The position numbers were made by a program, and so were the translations under genes. The notes under the pieces are model-generated. The model did no database searches. It had not been told where the DNA came from and saw nothing but the letters and a program-made list of their open reading frames with translations. Source: Hyaloscypha bicolor E (lineage: Eukaryota; Ascomycota; Leotiomycetes; Helotiales; Hyaloscyphaceae). From it: a DNA stretch of 64,000 nt. This document shows positions 1 to 13,400 of this stretch, one piece after another (position 1 is the stretch's first letter; each line of letters begins with the position of its first letter). The stretch is from NCBI RefSeq assembly GCF_002865645.1, contig NW_020194558.1:682001-746000 (forward strand), written 5' to 3'.

Positions 1-1985
1 ATAATAATTCCTGAAAGAAAAAAGCTATTATAAGCTATAAACAAATTATAGAGTTTAAAGCAAGCTAAAAAAAGGAACTATTAGATTATATTATAATTAG
101 CTATAAGCTTATTAGATATATAAAAGAAATATTTTATATTAATTTCCTTTTTTATAATAGATCTTCTATTTATATATTTAATATAACTAAATATATATTA
201 AAAGCTTAAAATATTATATTTCTTTTAAATTAGATTCCCGTATATTTTAATTATAATTTCTTAATAATTAGAATTACTTAATAATTTCTAAAGAATAAAT
301 TTACTATCTTATTACTAGATATTATAAGAATAAATAATAGCTTCCTACTTTTTCTACTAGTATAAAACTAGTAATATTAAAAAGTAATAAAGCTAGAAAG
401 AGATTCTCTAAAAATAGAAAACTAGTTCGGGAACCCAAAACAGCTTTATATATATTTTCTTAAATAAGCTAAATTATATATTAATTTTCATTTCTATTAT
501 TATTATATCTTTCTTTTCTCTTGGCTTTTAGTTCTTAGTATTATATATTATATAACTCTAATTAGATTAAGTAATCTAGATTATAGCTACTAGAAAAACA
601 GCTATAAAAAAGAGTTATTAAAATATATCCGTAAGTAATTTTATTATATATTTCCTTTAGTACTTATTAATATAGCCTCAGATAATAGAATAGAAATTAA
701 AGTTAAACTATTATAAATTCGTCTTATAACTAGAGTAAATAACCCTTATATTTAGAAAGTCTTATTAGAAAAAAAGTACTTTTTTATAAAAAACATTAGT
801 AATTATTTAATTGGGATATATAAGAAACTTTATAAAGAAATTAGTATTACCTTTAAGACTATACCTATAAATACTACTATTAAAACAGGTTTAGAAAACT
901 TTATTTAAGACATTCTTATATTAGTAGAAATATATAAATAGCTCGAGTTTCCAGATTTTACTAATACTCTTATATAGCCTATATAAGTAAGCTTTAATAC
1001 GAAAATAGATAAATTATAAGGAGAAAATACAAAGCTCAAATAAAAGCTAAAGAAATAGAAGAATTAGGCTACTAAAGAATCCCGACTTTAATAATAGTCC
1101 GAAAAAGAACTCAATTAATTCAAGATTACTTATTAAATATTTTAGTAGGATTTCTAAAAAAAGTATAATAATAGCAGGTTATTTTAAAAGTAATATATAT
1201 AAGTCTATTGGAATTATAAACAGAATTATACTATTATTAGAAAAGTTAAGTATTAACTTAATTTTAAATAAATATTTACTAGTTCCTATTATTAATTAAC
1301 TTATAGTTTTTAGCTAGATAGATTTTGGCCGGCTAGATAAAAAATTAGATATAAATAAATTTAATTAATAGAATTCTATTATAAAATAAGAATACTTAAA
1401 AAAGAAAATACTTATAATTAATTAAAAAGCTAGACTATAAGAAAATCCGAAGCTAGATAATAAGTAATATAAAGAAATATTTAAAAATCTAAAGATAAGC
1501 GCTTCTTCTTATCTATTAAGTCTTTAAAATTAATTACGGTTTATTTAGTAAAGGCCATTTCTTTTATTTACTATTTATATCGAGTATTTTAATAGTATTT
1601 ATAATAATTCCTTCTATAATAATTTATTTACTCGAGATAATTACCTTTACCTCTTTAAATAAGATATATAAAACTAAACTTATAGATATCTTATTAATAT
1701 TTCTAATACTTAGAATATAATCCTAATTAGGCTTACTATTTTACTCTAGTTTAATATAGTAGCTATTATAGAGAATTAATAGCCTTATTAATAATATATT
1801 CCAATTTAGTAGCTTTCTCTTATATTTTAGCCTTATAAGAAAAGTATTAAGAGATCCGGTAATTCTTTTATTTATAATTCATTTTTTTTTAATTTCTCTT
1901 TTCTTTATATATATAATTAATACAAGATATAATAACTTTTATATTAGTTTCAGGCTTTAATTTATTATATTTCTTTATTATAAAA
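1..1985. other. AT-rich RIP-degraded sequence; one decayed frame
   Basis: The stretch is strongly AT-rich with very few CA or TG dinucleotides. On the plus strand from about 721 to 1170 a single frame can be read through TAA/TAG codons. Its C-terminal half is rich in K, E, Q and L in a heptad-like pattern, suggesting a coiled coil after a helical region. I do not recognise the family; a retroelement gag-like protein or a host coiled-coil protein would both fit. The remainder (1-720 and 1170-1985) gives no frame I can support. The block ends exactly where the Helitron terminal hairpin begins. Confidence 0.4.
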
Positions 1986-2070
1986 CGAGTTTAAGGCCGC
2001 TTTACTAAAATTATTAATTAGCGGCCCTATATAAGCTCCGGGACTAATTAATAATTTTGCCCTAAACTCG
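1986..2070 (-). repeat. Helitron 3'-terminal long hairpin, copy 1
   Basis: An 85-nt fold-back: an outer stem (CGAGTTTAAGGC with GCCCTAAACTCG), a one-sided 9-nt bulge (CGCTTTACT) and a perfect 15-bp inner stem (AAAATTATTAATTAG with CTAATTAATAATTTT), then a GC-rich apical part. The homology to copy 2 begins exactly at the outer base of this structure, so it marks the element terminus. Helitrons classically carry a short hairpin just inside the 3' end; this one is much longer and reaches the last base. Confidence 0.8.
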
Positions 2071-5000
2071 TCCCGAGTAGGATTGGAATTAAAGGAAGTA
2101 TATAACTTAGTAAAGGCCTTTACGGACGGTATAAGAAGGAGAATAGCCCGTAAGTAAGTCAAAAGCTAAGCAAGACCCTGTAATATTTCTGGGTATACTA
2201 TATTACTCGTATGGTTTATATTAGGGGATAAAAGAATATAAAGCCCTACTTATAAGATTACCTATAAGGCTGCCATATAGAACTGGCCATAAGAAAAGAC
2301 TAGCAACTGTAAATCCATTTCTACTGCCTTAAATAACTGGCCCTATAACTTATTAATAGTTATTACAAAGGATAAAGTAAGTGGAAACTGCTTACGGGAG
2401 AGTATAAAAAACAGTTACTAATCCGTTAACTGGAGCTTGATCCGTAGAATCGTCCGTAATTAGCCGTTAAAATCGCTACCCAGTAGCCGTATACGAATCG
2501 AGAACCTTCCAAAGCTATAAATTAATATTCGTAACCCGTTATAAAGCCTTTCCTGCGGATAGAGATTTCGCAAGAGTATTACGGATATACCAATCTTAAG
2601 TTATAGCTTGGAAAGAGGTAGACCCGGTAAATAGATACTTTATAAGACCTCTAGAGGTAATTCTATAATTTCAGGATCCGCCTTATTTATATTAGCCAAA
2701 TCTATTATAAAATATATCTATTCCTGGCCAGGAAATATATCCAGGATTATTTGGTTAAGCTTACAGACCATATTATTCAGGGTTAATAGGATTACCTGTC
2801 TACTAAAGGCCCGGTAGTTATACGGGGCCTGCAAGAGTTATTCTTGCAAGTAGATATAATTAATCAGGTCCGTAACTGACTAGGTATACGGAATAAAAGG
2901 CAGGAGTATAATCTATCTATTTAAGGACAGGTTATATAGCAGATAACTAATCCAGTTTATAAAATCCTGCTCGGACGGATTATTACGGACCCGTATATTA
3001 ATCTATAATAATAACTAATAGAGCCATAGCCAGATCTATGTCTGCTATAGGCAGGCCCGTACCATATTGGCCCGCAAACCATATGGGACTACTAGTAAGA
3101 TCTGGGCAAAGTCCCCTCCGAGAATTACGGGTACCTCTCTAAAGAGAATATTATCTGTAACCGACCGTAAATCGACTATTAGCCGGTATACTACCTCAAA
3201 GCAGTACTTATACTATATAGGTACCTCGTCCCAGATAATTAGGTCTATAGATCGCAAGAGTGCCCCGAGCCGGCTCGTCTTAGTAATTATACTTACGGAT
3301 AACTTATTAAGCTCGAGCGGGATCCGGAACTAGGAGTAAGATATATATCTGTCCGGGAGAAGGAGAGCCGTAATACCCGTTAATACCATATATAGGACTA
3401 TCTTACCTTGGCTATAGTAATAGTAGTAGAGGATCTTATAGAAGAATATCTTACTAGTCCTATCCGGGCCCTATAAATAGAAGTGAGCTATCTGTAAATT
3501 ATCCGTAATTACTATTATAATTATCTAAAAGCAAGAGTACTAGTTTATATTTAGCTAGGCTTGGATTACGGTCGCTAGCGATATCTTACGGATATAATCG
3601 ACCTGTAGATTAGCCGTATAATGGCTTATAGTCTAGTTAAAGGTATTCTCAGGCAGGGCAATATCCATAAGCGTTTGCTAGAGATCCGTAAGGCCAAGAC
3701 TAAATAAGAAGAGGCTATAATTATAATAAGAATTAACTAAGAGTAGCAGAAAGTTAATTAATAGGTTATAGGCGAGTTTATAGGCCAAGTTATTATAGAA
3801 ATACTCCTTATACCGGTTCTAGATTACTTATATATCCGTAATTAGCTACTAGCAAATACCTATAAGAAAGAGTATCCGTAAATCATAGCTAGTTATTAAT
3901 AAAATAGCCTTATTAAAATACTAGAACTACTTCTAATTATTCTCTACCAAGCCGCAAGTAATATAGGTAGTATAGTATATAAGATACTAGTATCCGTTCT
4001 TATATATTATATTATACTCAAAGAAGGCTATTAAGGTCGAGCAGGTATTTGCGGCCCGGTTTGCGATTTGCTCGGGTAAGAGGTCGGCCATAAAGTAGAC
4101 CGTATACTATTTAGGGAGATGAATTATAAGATATTAAACCGGGGGGAACTCCTAGTATATTAAGTATTTAAACAGGTACCAGAAAGCCTCTATAGGGCCT
4201 ATATACCGAGCCTAGAGGTACTAGGTAATCTTATTATCTATTCCCGAGATAATAATGGTTATATGGTCCGTTTTCTTATAAATATACTTATAAATATACT
4301 TAATTACTTATATAGATATATAAATCTTAATATTAATATATAAATAGAACTTCTAGAAAAGATACAAGTTATACGGAATAACCTAGTAGTTATTATAAAT
4401 AACTTTCTAGTCTAGAAAGCCTGGTTTATAGACTATAAATATATGGTTATTATCCCGGTACTAGTATTTAGAATACCTATTCTTGCAAATAATTATTATA
4501 GCTATAAATGCTTTAGGGAACCTCTTCTAGTATACAAGCGGAACTATAAGCATCTTATGAATCATATATAGGGCTTTTGGATTATTATTAAGGCCATATA
4601 GCTCGTAAGATATCTGGCTAGTAATTATGGCCATAAGTTTGTCTATAGAATCCTATAATAGGTCTAGAAGCTTAGTATAAATAACCTTATTAACCAAATC
4701 AGGGATTAAGAAGATAGTATTTCTCTTAAAAAATAAGAGTAGGTATATATACGGAAGGCTATACTTCTAGTACTTGATTATATAGATATGGCCCGTATAT
4801 TATCCGAAAAGGTAATTCTTGAGATCTATAAGAAGCTCTTTTACTTTTAGAATAAAGATCTAGTAAAGAAGATCCGAATAATTAATTACTTATTACCTAT
4901 TTAAGAGGTAATCTGTAATCTCAGGCTAGTATAGGTTAGCTATAAAGGTAATAAAGAAGCTTAGCTTACTAAAGTACTATATAATAGCTATTAAGTCTTA

Positions 5001-6589
5001 AAAGAGCTACTATATAAAGTAATTATTACCCGTAAAGCTTAATAGAAGAATAAAGCAATAACTAATATTACTTATATGAATATTCTTATAAATTAGAGTA
5101 TTTACAAGTCCCGTATAGATATTTATACAGATATTCTACTAGTATAAGCAGAGCTAGTTAAGTAAGGTAGTCTTATAGGTAATATATATATTAATAATAT
5201 ACTATTAAAAAAGGCGGCTAGTATAAAAGAGTAAGAAAAAGGCTAGACGGATATAGAGATAGTACTAGTAAAAGACCCGCTACTCGAGCTATATCCGCTA
5301 ATAGGTCCTATTATAGTCCTATAACTATAAATCATAATACTAGCCCGGGTTACTATATAAGAAGAATAAAATATAGTAAAGTAGTATATATACTATATAT
5401 ATAATATTAATTATATATATTTGCAGACGCTTATAGCCTGCCTTATAGACTATAAGTACCAGATTATAGTAGCTTATATCCGTATACTTGTCCGGAATAA
5501 GGGCTATAACCTTATTACTTATTAGGAGGTTCTTATAATAATAATTAGTACCTGACTTAAGAATTAAGTATATTTGCGGGTTAAGTAAGATCCGGAAATC
5601 GGTTTACTAGCTTGTAAGACGCTTACGGGCTATCTTATAGACTATAATAAATGGATTATAATCTATAAGCATATCTATAAGCTATAAAAGAACTATATAA
5701 TCTAAGTAAGGGAAGTTAGTAGCCTGTATATTAGTTATAAAGAGCGGATTATAAAAGAAAAGCTATATAAAGGAGGATTTAATATATAAAGCGGGCTATA
5801 GCAGGCCTTGGAAATAGAAAAGCTTACTATAAATCTAAAAGTACTAGATTTTATAGAAGAAGTTAATTCGTATATTCTTCTTATATTTAACTAATATAAA
5901 AGTAAAAGTATAATTATGTATCCGGATATTTGCCCAGAAGGCCCGGTAGAGCGGATTATTACCTGTAAAGAGGTAAGAGAGATATAGAAAAGGCTTATAG
6001 ATTAAAGGAAATATTATATTACTTTTCTTATAATAGGCCTTAAAGCAATTATTCATATAACTAAAATAGAGGACTCTGCAAGCTATATAGTAACCCGTAA
6101 GTAGACTAGTTATATATATAGGAGCTAGCCGAAAGTATAAGAGGAAGCCAGGAGGCTATATAATAGGTAGGTTTATAGGAGGGTTTTCTAAGATATTAAC
6201 TAGGGCCGTAACGGACAGTTAACGGATCTGTTACTGGCGCTATAGGGCTAGCTCGTTTATAGAGACGTTTATAATAGACTATTATTATTACCGGGAAATA
6301 GGGAGAATATTCGGATTAAGTTCTTATAAGGCAAGGTATTACTAGATATAATTAGTAGTATTCTGGGCCTATTAATAGGTTAGTTAAGTCAGAAAAGGGG
6401 GAAAATACAAACTTAATAGTAATTACAGGTCTTATATTACTTGCCTCACTCTATAATAAAGTTAGAAGCAGGCCGGTTTTACTTATAGGTAATATAAAAG
6501 CAAGGAGGGTCTATAATATAAGTAAAAGGAAAAGTAGTAAATATGAAAGTAATAAAGAGAAGAAGAAGAGAAGAGTAATATAAGGCTAG

Positions 6590-6885
6590 CTTTTTTTTTT
6601 TGGTATTTCTTATGTAACCTGTATTTTTTAGGGAGCTCCGAAAGCTAGCTAGTGCCTTAAGAATTTCCCTTGCCCTTTCCCGAGCTTTAAAAAATCGTAA
6701 TAAAAGCCCCTTGTATTCCAGAATTACTAAAATATAGAGAAAGGTACTTGAGCTTCTCTTCTCTTATCCTAAGCTAAGCTCTAAGAATTTGGATGTAATT
6801 ACGTTCTAATATGCGATTTCCTAAAAGAGAGAGATTCTAGTATTTCTTATATGACCCGCTTTTTTCAGGGAGTACTAGAAGCCAA
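6590..6885 (-). repeat. Duplicated 5'-end-like motif of the Helitron
   Basis: On the minus strand a motif of the form CTCCCT-GAAAAAAGCGGGTCA followed by TAAGAAATAC occurs near 6838-6880, and a diverged version (CTCCCTAAAAAATACAGGTTA, then TAAGAAATAC) near 6600-6640, about 240 bp apart. The sequence between them is also conserved in copy 2 (63800-64000). The outer motif is a candidate Helitron 5' terminus because it starts with TC; the inner one may be an older or internal duplicate end. Confidence 0.45.
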
Positions 6886-7570
6886 CCGCTTAGGGTAGTC
6901 CGAATATAGAATAATATAGAAGAAGAAATTCGAGCTTTAATTATTCAGGGCTTTATTATATTAAATTATCTAAAAATAATAACTATTATAATAATACTAG
7001 AGAAAGTATTTTAGTATTACTAAATATAATAATTTTAGAAGAGTTTCTTAATAAATTCGAGGGTCTTTCCTTTAGTCTAGTATTTGTCTAATTAGCTAGC
7101 TTTATTATTATTAATCTATATAGTTCTAGAAAGTATATTATTAATAGTCTAAAAATAAAAGAAGCCAGAAAAGGTACTGCCTAAAAATAAATATAGTTTA
7201 GGGTCTGGAAATAGACCCTATTATTATTATATACTCTAATAACTAATTATTACTATATATGATTTATCTTATTCTTTTTTCAAAAACGAAAAAAGGTAAT
7301 ACCAAATATTAAGTAAATTTAGAGACTAATTTTCTAAGGAAATTATAGTTAGAAAGTTATATTTTCTCTTTAATTCCTAAATACAAAAGAATATATAGTA
7401 ACCCTAACTAGTTCTGACTTGCAAAAACCTAAATAGAAGCGACTATAATAAAAACTTATAAGAAACTAATTCGGAACTACTTAAATATATTATAGAATTA
7501 TAGGACTAGAATAACTAAAGGGCTTCTAATTATAGTAATAAAAAGTATATTTATATTTCTAGTTAAGTGA
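6886..7570. other. AT-rich decayed sequence, no gene seen
   Basis: Continuously AT-rich with RIP-like composition. A short perfect hairpin (TAGGGTC/GACCCTA) occurs near 7199-7221. I see no supportable reading frame here. Confidence 0.4.
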
Positions 7571-7574
7571 ATTC

Positions 7575-8995
7575 ATATATATTATATATTATTTAGATAA
7601 AACCAGGCTATAATTACAAATAATAGAAATACTATAATAAATATTATTTCTTCTAGCCTGTTTTAGAATTAGTAAATACTTAATATAAAACCAAGTACTT
7701 ACTAAGAAGTAAATTCATTATAGATAATATAATTAACTAAAAGAATAGCTAGGCCTAATATAATTACTTGAAATTCATTAAGTATTATTTTAACTTTAAT
7801 TTCGAGAGCCTATTTAAAAATAGTAATAAGAAAGAAAACGAAAAGTGAGATTTATATACTTAAACTAAATATTATTTTAATAACCCAGGCTATTTCTTCT
7901 TCTCGAAAGCAGATAATAGCTATAATATAATTAATAGTAGCTAGTATAGATAGTATTATAACTAATTTAATAAAAGTCTTAGAGAGCTAGAGTTTCTTAT
8001 TAGATATATAGATAGTTACTAGTAGATAAATCGAGGTAAAGACTAAGGCAACTATTAAAAATATCAAGATTATAATTTTAATATAAATACTATAGCTCTG
8101 CTTTTCTTACTTCTTCTTTTCTTGCCTTTTCTTTTTTTTATTCTTGAGATATACTTCTTATATAATAATATAAAGTTCTTTAAATAATTGATTTTCCTAT
8201 ATAATATTATGTAATAAGAATACTAATAAAAGACTCGAAGCTACTAATACTAATATTGTATCCGGAACTAGTTCTTTTTTTATTAGAATATATTACTAAT
8301 AAATATAGGTAATAAACTCGGCGAGAAAAATAATAGCAGAATTATAAGAGATTATAAAAAGGCCCGATTTATTACCTAAACTCAGTCCGTATTAGCGGCT
8401 TTAATATTAGGTTATAAGCTTACTTTTAGACTAGCTTCTAAAAGCAGTTAGAATAATAATACTTATAAGACTAATAACTAGTACTTATATATTTACTCTC
8501 GTAATAATAATAGAATAGTATTAGTATATATATTAAAAGCTACTAAATAATAAACTAATACCAAATATTATTAGATAACTAGAAATTAAAGATCTAGTTA
8601 AAGTAATTTAAATAATAATAGGTTTATACTTTACTATAGCTATTAATATAAAGTATAGTTCCGTAATATTTCCAAAAAACCTATTAAATATTCCTGCTAG
8701 TAGTTTATAGTTATTATACTAAAGTCTAATAATAAGATTCTTAGTTATATATTAATTTAATAAAAATATTAGAATAAAGGTTATAATAGTAAGAAAGAAC
8801 TTCGCTAGGGAATTATATTATATAAAGTAAAGTATTATACTAAGAAAGAAGAATAGAATTAAAAGCCCTATATCTATAGGTAATAAGAATTTAGTAAATA
8901 AGTTATATAGCCTTCTAATACTTATAAAAAGAGAGGTAAATATTCTATCTAGAAAGGAGACTATTATAAGAGTTTTCTCTTTTATAATAATAGAT
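7575..8995 (-). pseudogene. RIP-destroyed Ca2+/H+ exchanger (CAX/VCX1-like)
   Basis: Reading the minus strand through RIP stops gives a recognisable vacuolar cation/proton antiporter. Near 8600-8650 the signature LLAGIFNRFFGNITELYF matches the CAX c-1 repeat (GGLLNxxFGNxxELI), followed by a segment equivalent to the VQxSLxGSILSNLLLVLG helix and a hydrophobic stretch. The second half, near 7830-7950, contains LSKTFIKLVIILSILATINY, equivalent to the ISKTFIGLIxLPIxGNAAEH c-2 repeat, and further helices down to about 7575. Intact members use the two repeats to form the ion path and move Ca2+ into the vacuole against H+. The acidic residue of the first repeat is retained (NITEL); the second repeat has degenerated. 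A lysine-rich loop (about 8110-8170) lies between the halves. This is a conventional host gene, not a transposon, so its RIP implies that it was once duplicated. Exact start and introns cannot be set. Confidence 0.75.
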
Positions 8996-9904
8996 TAGAA
9001 GGCTAGTATTAATAGCCAAAAGAGATAAATAAAGAATTAAGTAGTTTCTAAATAAATAAAATAGTTAGTAAATAGAGATAGTATAAGAATTAGTAAACTA
9101 TATTAATAAAAGAAAGCTTTATAAACCGAAAATAATTAAAGGCCCCTAGAAGCTAGTTCGGGACCCAAGAAACCTAAAAGGTTACTATTTCTGGCTCTGA
9201 TTTAAATAACTACTAGAAATAGTATTACTTGCTTATTAGAAGCGAGATTAAGTAATATATTTAATCTTAAAATAGTATCTCAACTAAGAGAAAGTAATTT
9301 TTATTATATATTATAAAAGAGCAAATATAGAAAGCTATATTTTAATCTTAATTTATTTATAAATAGTATTATCTAGCCTCTAGTAAGTTGGGCTAATTTT
9401 AATATATAATAAAAAGAATAAATAAGCAGCTATAGCTAATAATATAATAGTAATTCCTATAGCTAATTTTATAAGAATTTATCTAGGTATTACTTACTTA
9501 TTTCTATCTAAAATTAAAACTTTCCTAAAGTATAAGTCTTAAGCTAAGTTATCTAGAAGTAATAAGAAGTAATAAAAAGAATTCTATATTATATCTATAA
9601 TAACCTTTCTATATCTTATATTTCTACTACTTCTATTAGAATATTAGAAAGTAGATATATTTCTTATTATTATATTTATCTTTATACTTTATCTTAGGCT
9701 ACTAATATCTATATAATTTCCTATAGTTCTTATAAATTAAGCAAGAGTAACTTAATACTTAGTTTTAAATAACCTCAAAATATCTATTAAGATAGGCCCA
9801 GGCTATAGGTTTAATATCTGAATCCGATAACAGGTTATCTAATTTCTCTTGCCTCTCCTATTAAGACTTATATTTGAGTAATACTTCTAGTAAGAGATAA
9901 AAAC

Positions 9905-10490
9905 TAATCTAATTTTCCGAAATCCAGCTATTTTACTAATAAACTTTATAAGTCTTATAAAGGTATTTGTAGTTACTCTTTCCAAAATAGCCCCTGGTAT
10001 AGAAAAGTATAATCTCTTTACCGACTTTAATATTCCTTATAGCTATAGCCTTTATTCCGGTTTCTCTAATCGAGATAAATCGAGTATTTGCTTTTTTATA
10101 ATTATAATTTAATTAACTAACCGGTTTAAATAAATAAATAGTCTTATTTCGAGCTATTATTATAATACTAAAGATATTCTCTCTTTATATAAGGTTATCT
10201 TCCTTCTCCTTTATTAAAATAGCCTATATTCCGCAAAAATACTTAATTTCTTTACCTGCCTTAATTAGTTTCTATATAATAATTATTGCTTTATATATAG
10301 TTATTTTATATTAATTCATACCAGAAATCTTAAAAAGGCAATCCGGTAAGTAAATATTAAGGTATCTTCTTATATATTATTAGATATTATTCTTTTCCCT
10401 AGCTAACTTAAGATTATCTGAGAATTTCTTAAAACTAGAAAATATAAATAGTTGGCTTTCTGTTCTATAAAGATCCTTGTCCTTAATAAT
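9905..10490 (-). pseudogene. RIP-destroyed SET-domain methyltransferase (KMT5/SET9-like)
   Basis: One minus-strand frame, interrupted by TAA/TAG, runs through this region and resembles the SET domain of fungal H4K20 methyltransferases (Set9/Suv4-20 type). In order it shows YIRRYLNIYLPDCLFKIS, an EIKYFCGI block, an ENIFSIIIIARNKT segment, the NIKVGKEIILFYTRGYFG block that aligns with the IxxGEEIxxxYGxxYFG end of SET domains, and a degraded YKYLYKTY where the post-SET cysteines (CxCLCxTC) would be. The tyrosine of the YFG region remains; the NHDC-like motif has become NYNY. Other SET families are possible but the YLPDC start favours SET9. It lies on the same strand as the neighbouring exchanger. 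It is inactive as it stands. Confidence 0.65.
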
Positions 10491-13400
10491 TATATCTTAT
10501 AAAATTAATATTATATTTTACTAATTATTCGAGATTAAGAAGCAGGTATTATAATACTTCCAAATAACTTCTATATAGTATATTTATATAAGTATAAGCC
10601 TTAGTTATTTATAGTTAATTCATTTATAAAAGAATAACTTATACTATTTATAATAGTACTTATAAGTATATTATTATAAGTATCTAGTTATTAGAAAAAG
10701 AAACGAGCCGCATTTACTAATAAGGGCTTGATAGCTAGTATAAGAAATATCTATTTTAATTAGGTAAAATTATTTATAAAATTATAAATAACCTATAGCT
10801 TCTTTCTATTTTAGATTATCTTATTAATCTAAATCTTTTTAAATAGTTCTTAGTTAGCTAGCCGCTCTTATAAATTAATAGAGTTATTATTAATTAGTAT
10901 TAGCTAGTCTATTCTATAATAAGTAATACCTAATAATATAATATCTAGAGTTCCTATATTAAATACTATCTTATAACTTTCTTTTCCCTAACTTAGAAGC
11001 CGTATATAAGAAGCTACTAGTCTTCTGGGCCATATTTACATTACTATTACTAGTTAGAGCTAGGCCTCTATTACTATAGTATTTTAATAAAATCTTTATA
11101 ATCTAAAGTTTTTGGGATATTATTAAAATAGAAAGATTTATAAGTAAAGTAAACTAGAAAGGAAAATACTAAGCTCTTATACCTAGATAAACCTATAATA
11201 TAGCTATAAGACAGGCTATAATACCCACTTTACTAGTATAACCTATTATTAGATATTTAGCTCGGAAATATTAATTTCTTCTAAGTAGTAAATCTATACT
11301 ACCGGTTTATATATCTCAAGCTATAAGGTAAGTCCTAAACTTAACTAATAGCTATATTAAATATACTAATAAGGCTATTACTTATAAACTATTCTAATTA
11401 TAACTATATCTAGAAAAGCCTGCTTTTATAAATATAGGAAAAGAAGTCTTACCTATAAGATTAATTCCAGAGAATTACTAAACTAATATATAAGAACTAG
11501 CTATAAAGCTATATTAATAGTTAATTCTAACTCTAGTTCTTTAAGTATATAAATATAAATAAATAAAATTAAAAGTATTTAGTAATTCAAATATATATAT
11601 TAGGCTAGTAAAAACAACTATTAAATAAAATATCTAATAATTATATTTATAAATATTATATTAAAATAAATACTACCTTTTTAAAATCCTTATTATATAA
11701 ATAATAGCTTCGAGAAAATTAAGTATTACTATAATTAATAAATATATTAGGCTTATCTTATAATTCTAGATCTTCTAGTTATAAATAATAACTCTATATA
11801 TTATAAAAGCTATAGTTAAAAGGCTAAAAGAAATATATATTATAGTTTAATATATCCTAAAGTCTCGTATAGTTTTTATAAATATAAATTATAATAAAAC
11901 CCGTAATAAACTAAAAGAACTATTAATTCCTATATAAGAATTATAATTCCCAAATAATCTAATTAATTCTAGTATACTATTATAGTTTTACTATAATTTA
12001 ATATAATATAAAAAGATACTAAAAGAAAAAAACAAAGAATTACTCCGAAAAAAAATACTATAAAGCTAATTATATTACTTATTTAAATTATAATATAATT
12101 ATTATATATTTTTATATAGATATAAATTAGAAAAGCTATAAAAAGAACTATATTAAAAAGATAAAAGTAAATATTTATAACCTTATTATAAATATATTAT
12201 AAGCTATTTAGGAACTCTAGAAATAATTTAAAAAGCTATTAATATCCTAAGAAAATAAATTTATTATCTCGTTATTAGCTAGAAAGATTATCCTAATATA
12301 AGAATAAATAATAGTTATTTTAGTATTTGGGTTATTTATTAGTAATTAGCTAAGTTATAATTATTTAAAGATTTAGTTCAAATATTATATTTACTAGATT
12401 CTAGTAAATAAGAAATTTTCTAGATTATTAATAATATAAATTTTAGTTAGGGCTAATACTTATAGTAAAAGAGAGCCAGATATAGACTTATTATAATTAA
12501 ATATCTCTATTTCGGGTCTGAAAAAGATATAGAATACTATTATTATATTATATATTTATAGTAAATAAAGACTTAAGGTCGAGATCTATATTTTAATAAG
12601 GTAATATAAAAAATTAGAGATTTAAATATTTATTTATCTTATAATATTTAATATACTACTTCTTTTATTATATATCTTTCTCTATATAAAAGCAAACTCG
12701 TAATTAGGATACTTCTAGTTTCTATAACTATAACTTAAATATCTGATTTAGAAACTTCGGGAAAAATTATATGAATTATAGGCTATAATATATTTAAAAA
12801 TATAAAGTTTATAATTACGAATATAATAGTAATATTAGAGACTTAGATATAAGTAATAAATTCCATAATTATACTAAGGCTATAAATATAAAAAACACTT
12901 AAATTTATATTAATAATATATATAAATATGCCTCTAGTAATAATAAGAATACTATTAAGAGTATACTAAGGCATATAGTATTTATATACTAAAAGAATAA
13001 TACTATTTCTAATAATAGCAAATATTATAAGAAAAATAAAGAGTAAAAGACAAATACTAGCTTTGAGGGCAATATTATTATATATGAGTTAGAAGAATAT
13101 AGGAACTAGATAAATAGAAAAAAAGACTATAGTACTACCTATAAAGGTTATAGTAAAGAGAATAAGAATTATATATAATTTAAAGAATTTAATAAGTAAA
13201 ATATAATAAGATATAGTAATAAATATTATATATACTTATTAGATCCCGAGAATAATAAAGAAAATACTAGAATAAATAAAGAGGCCGAGAATCTTTCTAC
13301 TATTTTATAAATAAGTGATTTCACTAAATGAAATAGCTATAAATCCGGAGGCAAAAGTACTAAATAGGAAAGTAGCTCTAATATAATCTATCTCTCGTAT

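Larger units (their letters stand above)
1986..6885 (-). mobile_element. Helitron copy 1, RIP-degraded, about 4.9 kb
   Basis: Read on the minus strand through many stops, this encodes an autonomous Helitron RepHel protein. A HUH-type Rep segment lies near 4700-4900 (a frame resembling LLIDLK..HVFG..IGYIYIIKYQK followed by YIHLLLF, where the second histidine motif should be). Downstream, near 3300-3480, is the Pif1-like helicase with a Walker A region (GPDRTSKIFFYK), a Walker B-like DLIIWDEVP and conserved LLLPDR and RIPLELN blocks. The 3' end (left) carries a long hairpin and the sequence ends CTCG next to a host T. The 5' limit near 6885 is approximate. Compared with the copy at 58952, about 200 bp is missing near 3980, within the segment that in copy 2 encodes the GKRFYL..LLL region between Rep and helicase. 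The protein cannot be made. RIP requires duplicates, and the second copy is in this window. Confidence 0.85.

Noticed and set aside
3067..3333. 88-codon plus-strand frame
   Set aside because: Antisense to the helicase domain of Helitron copy 1, whose minus-strand motifs are clear.
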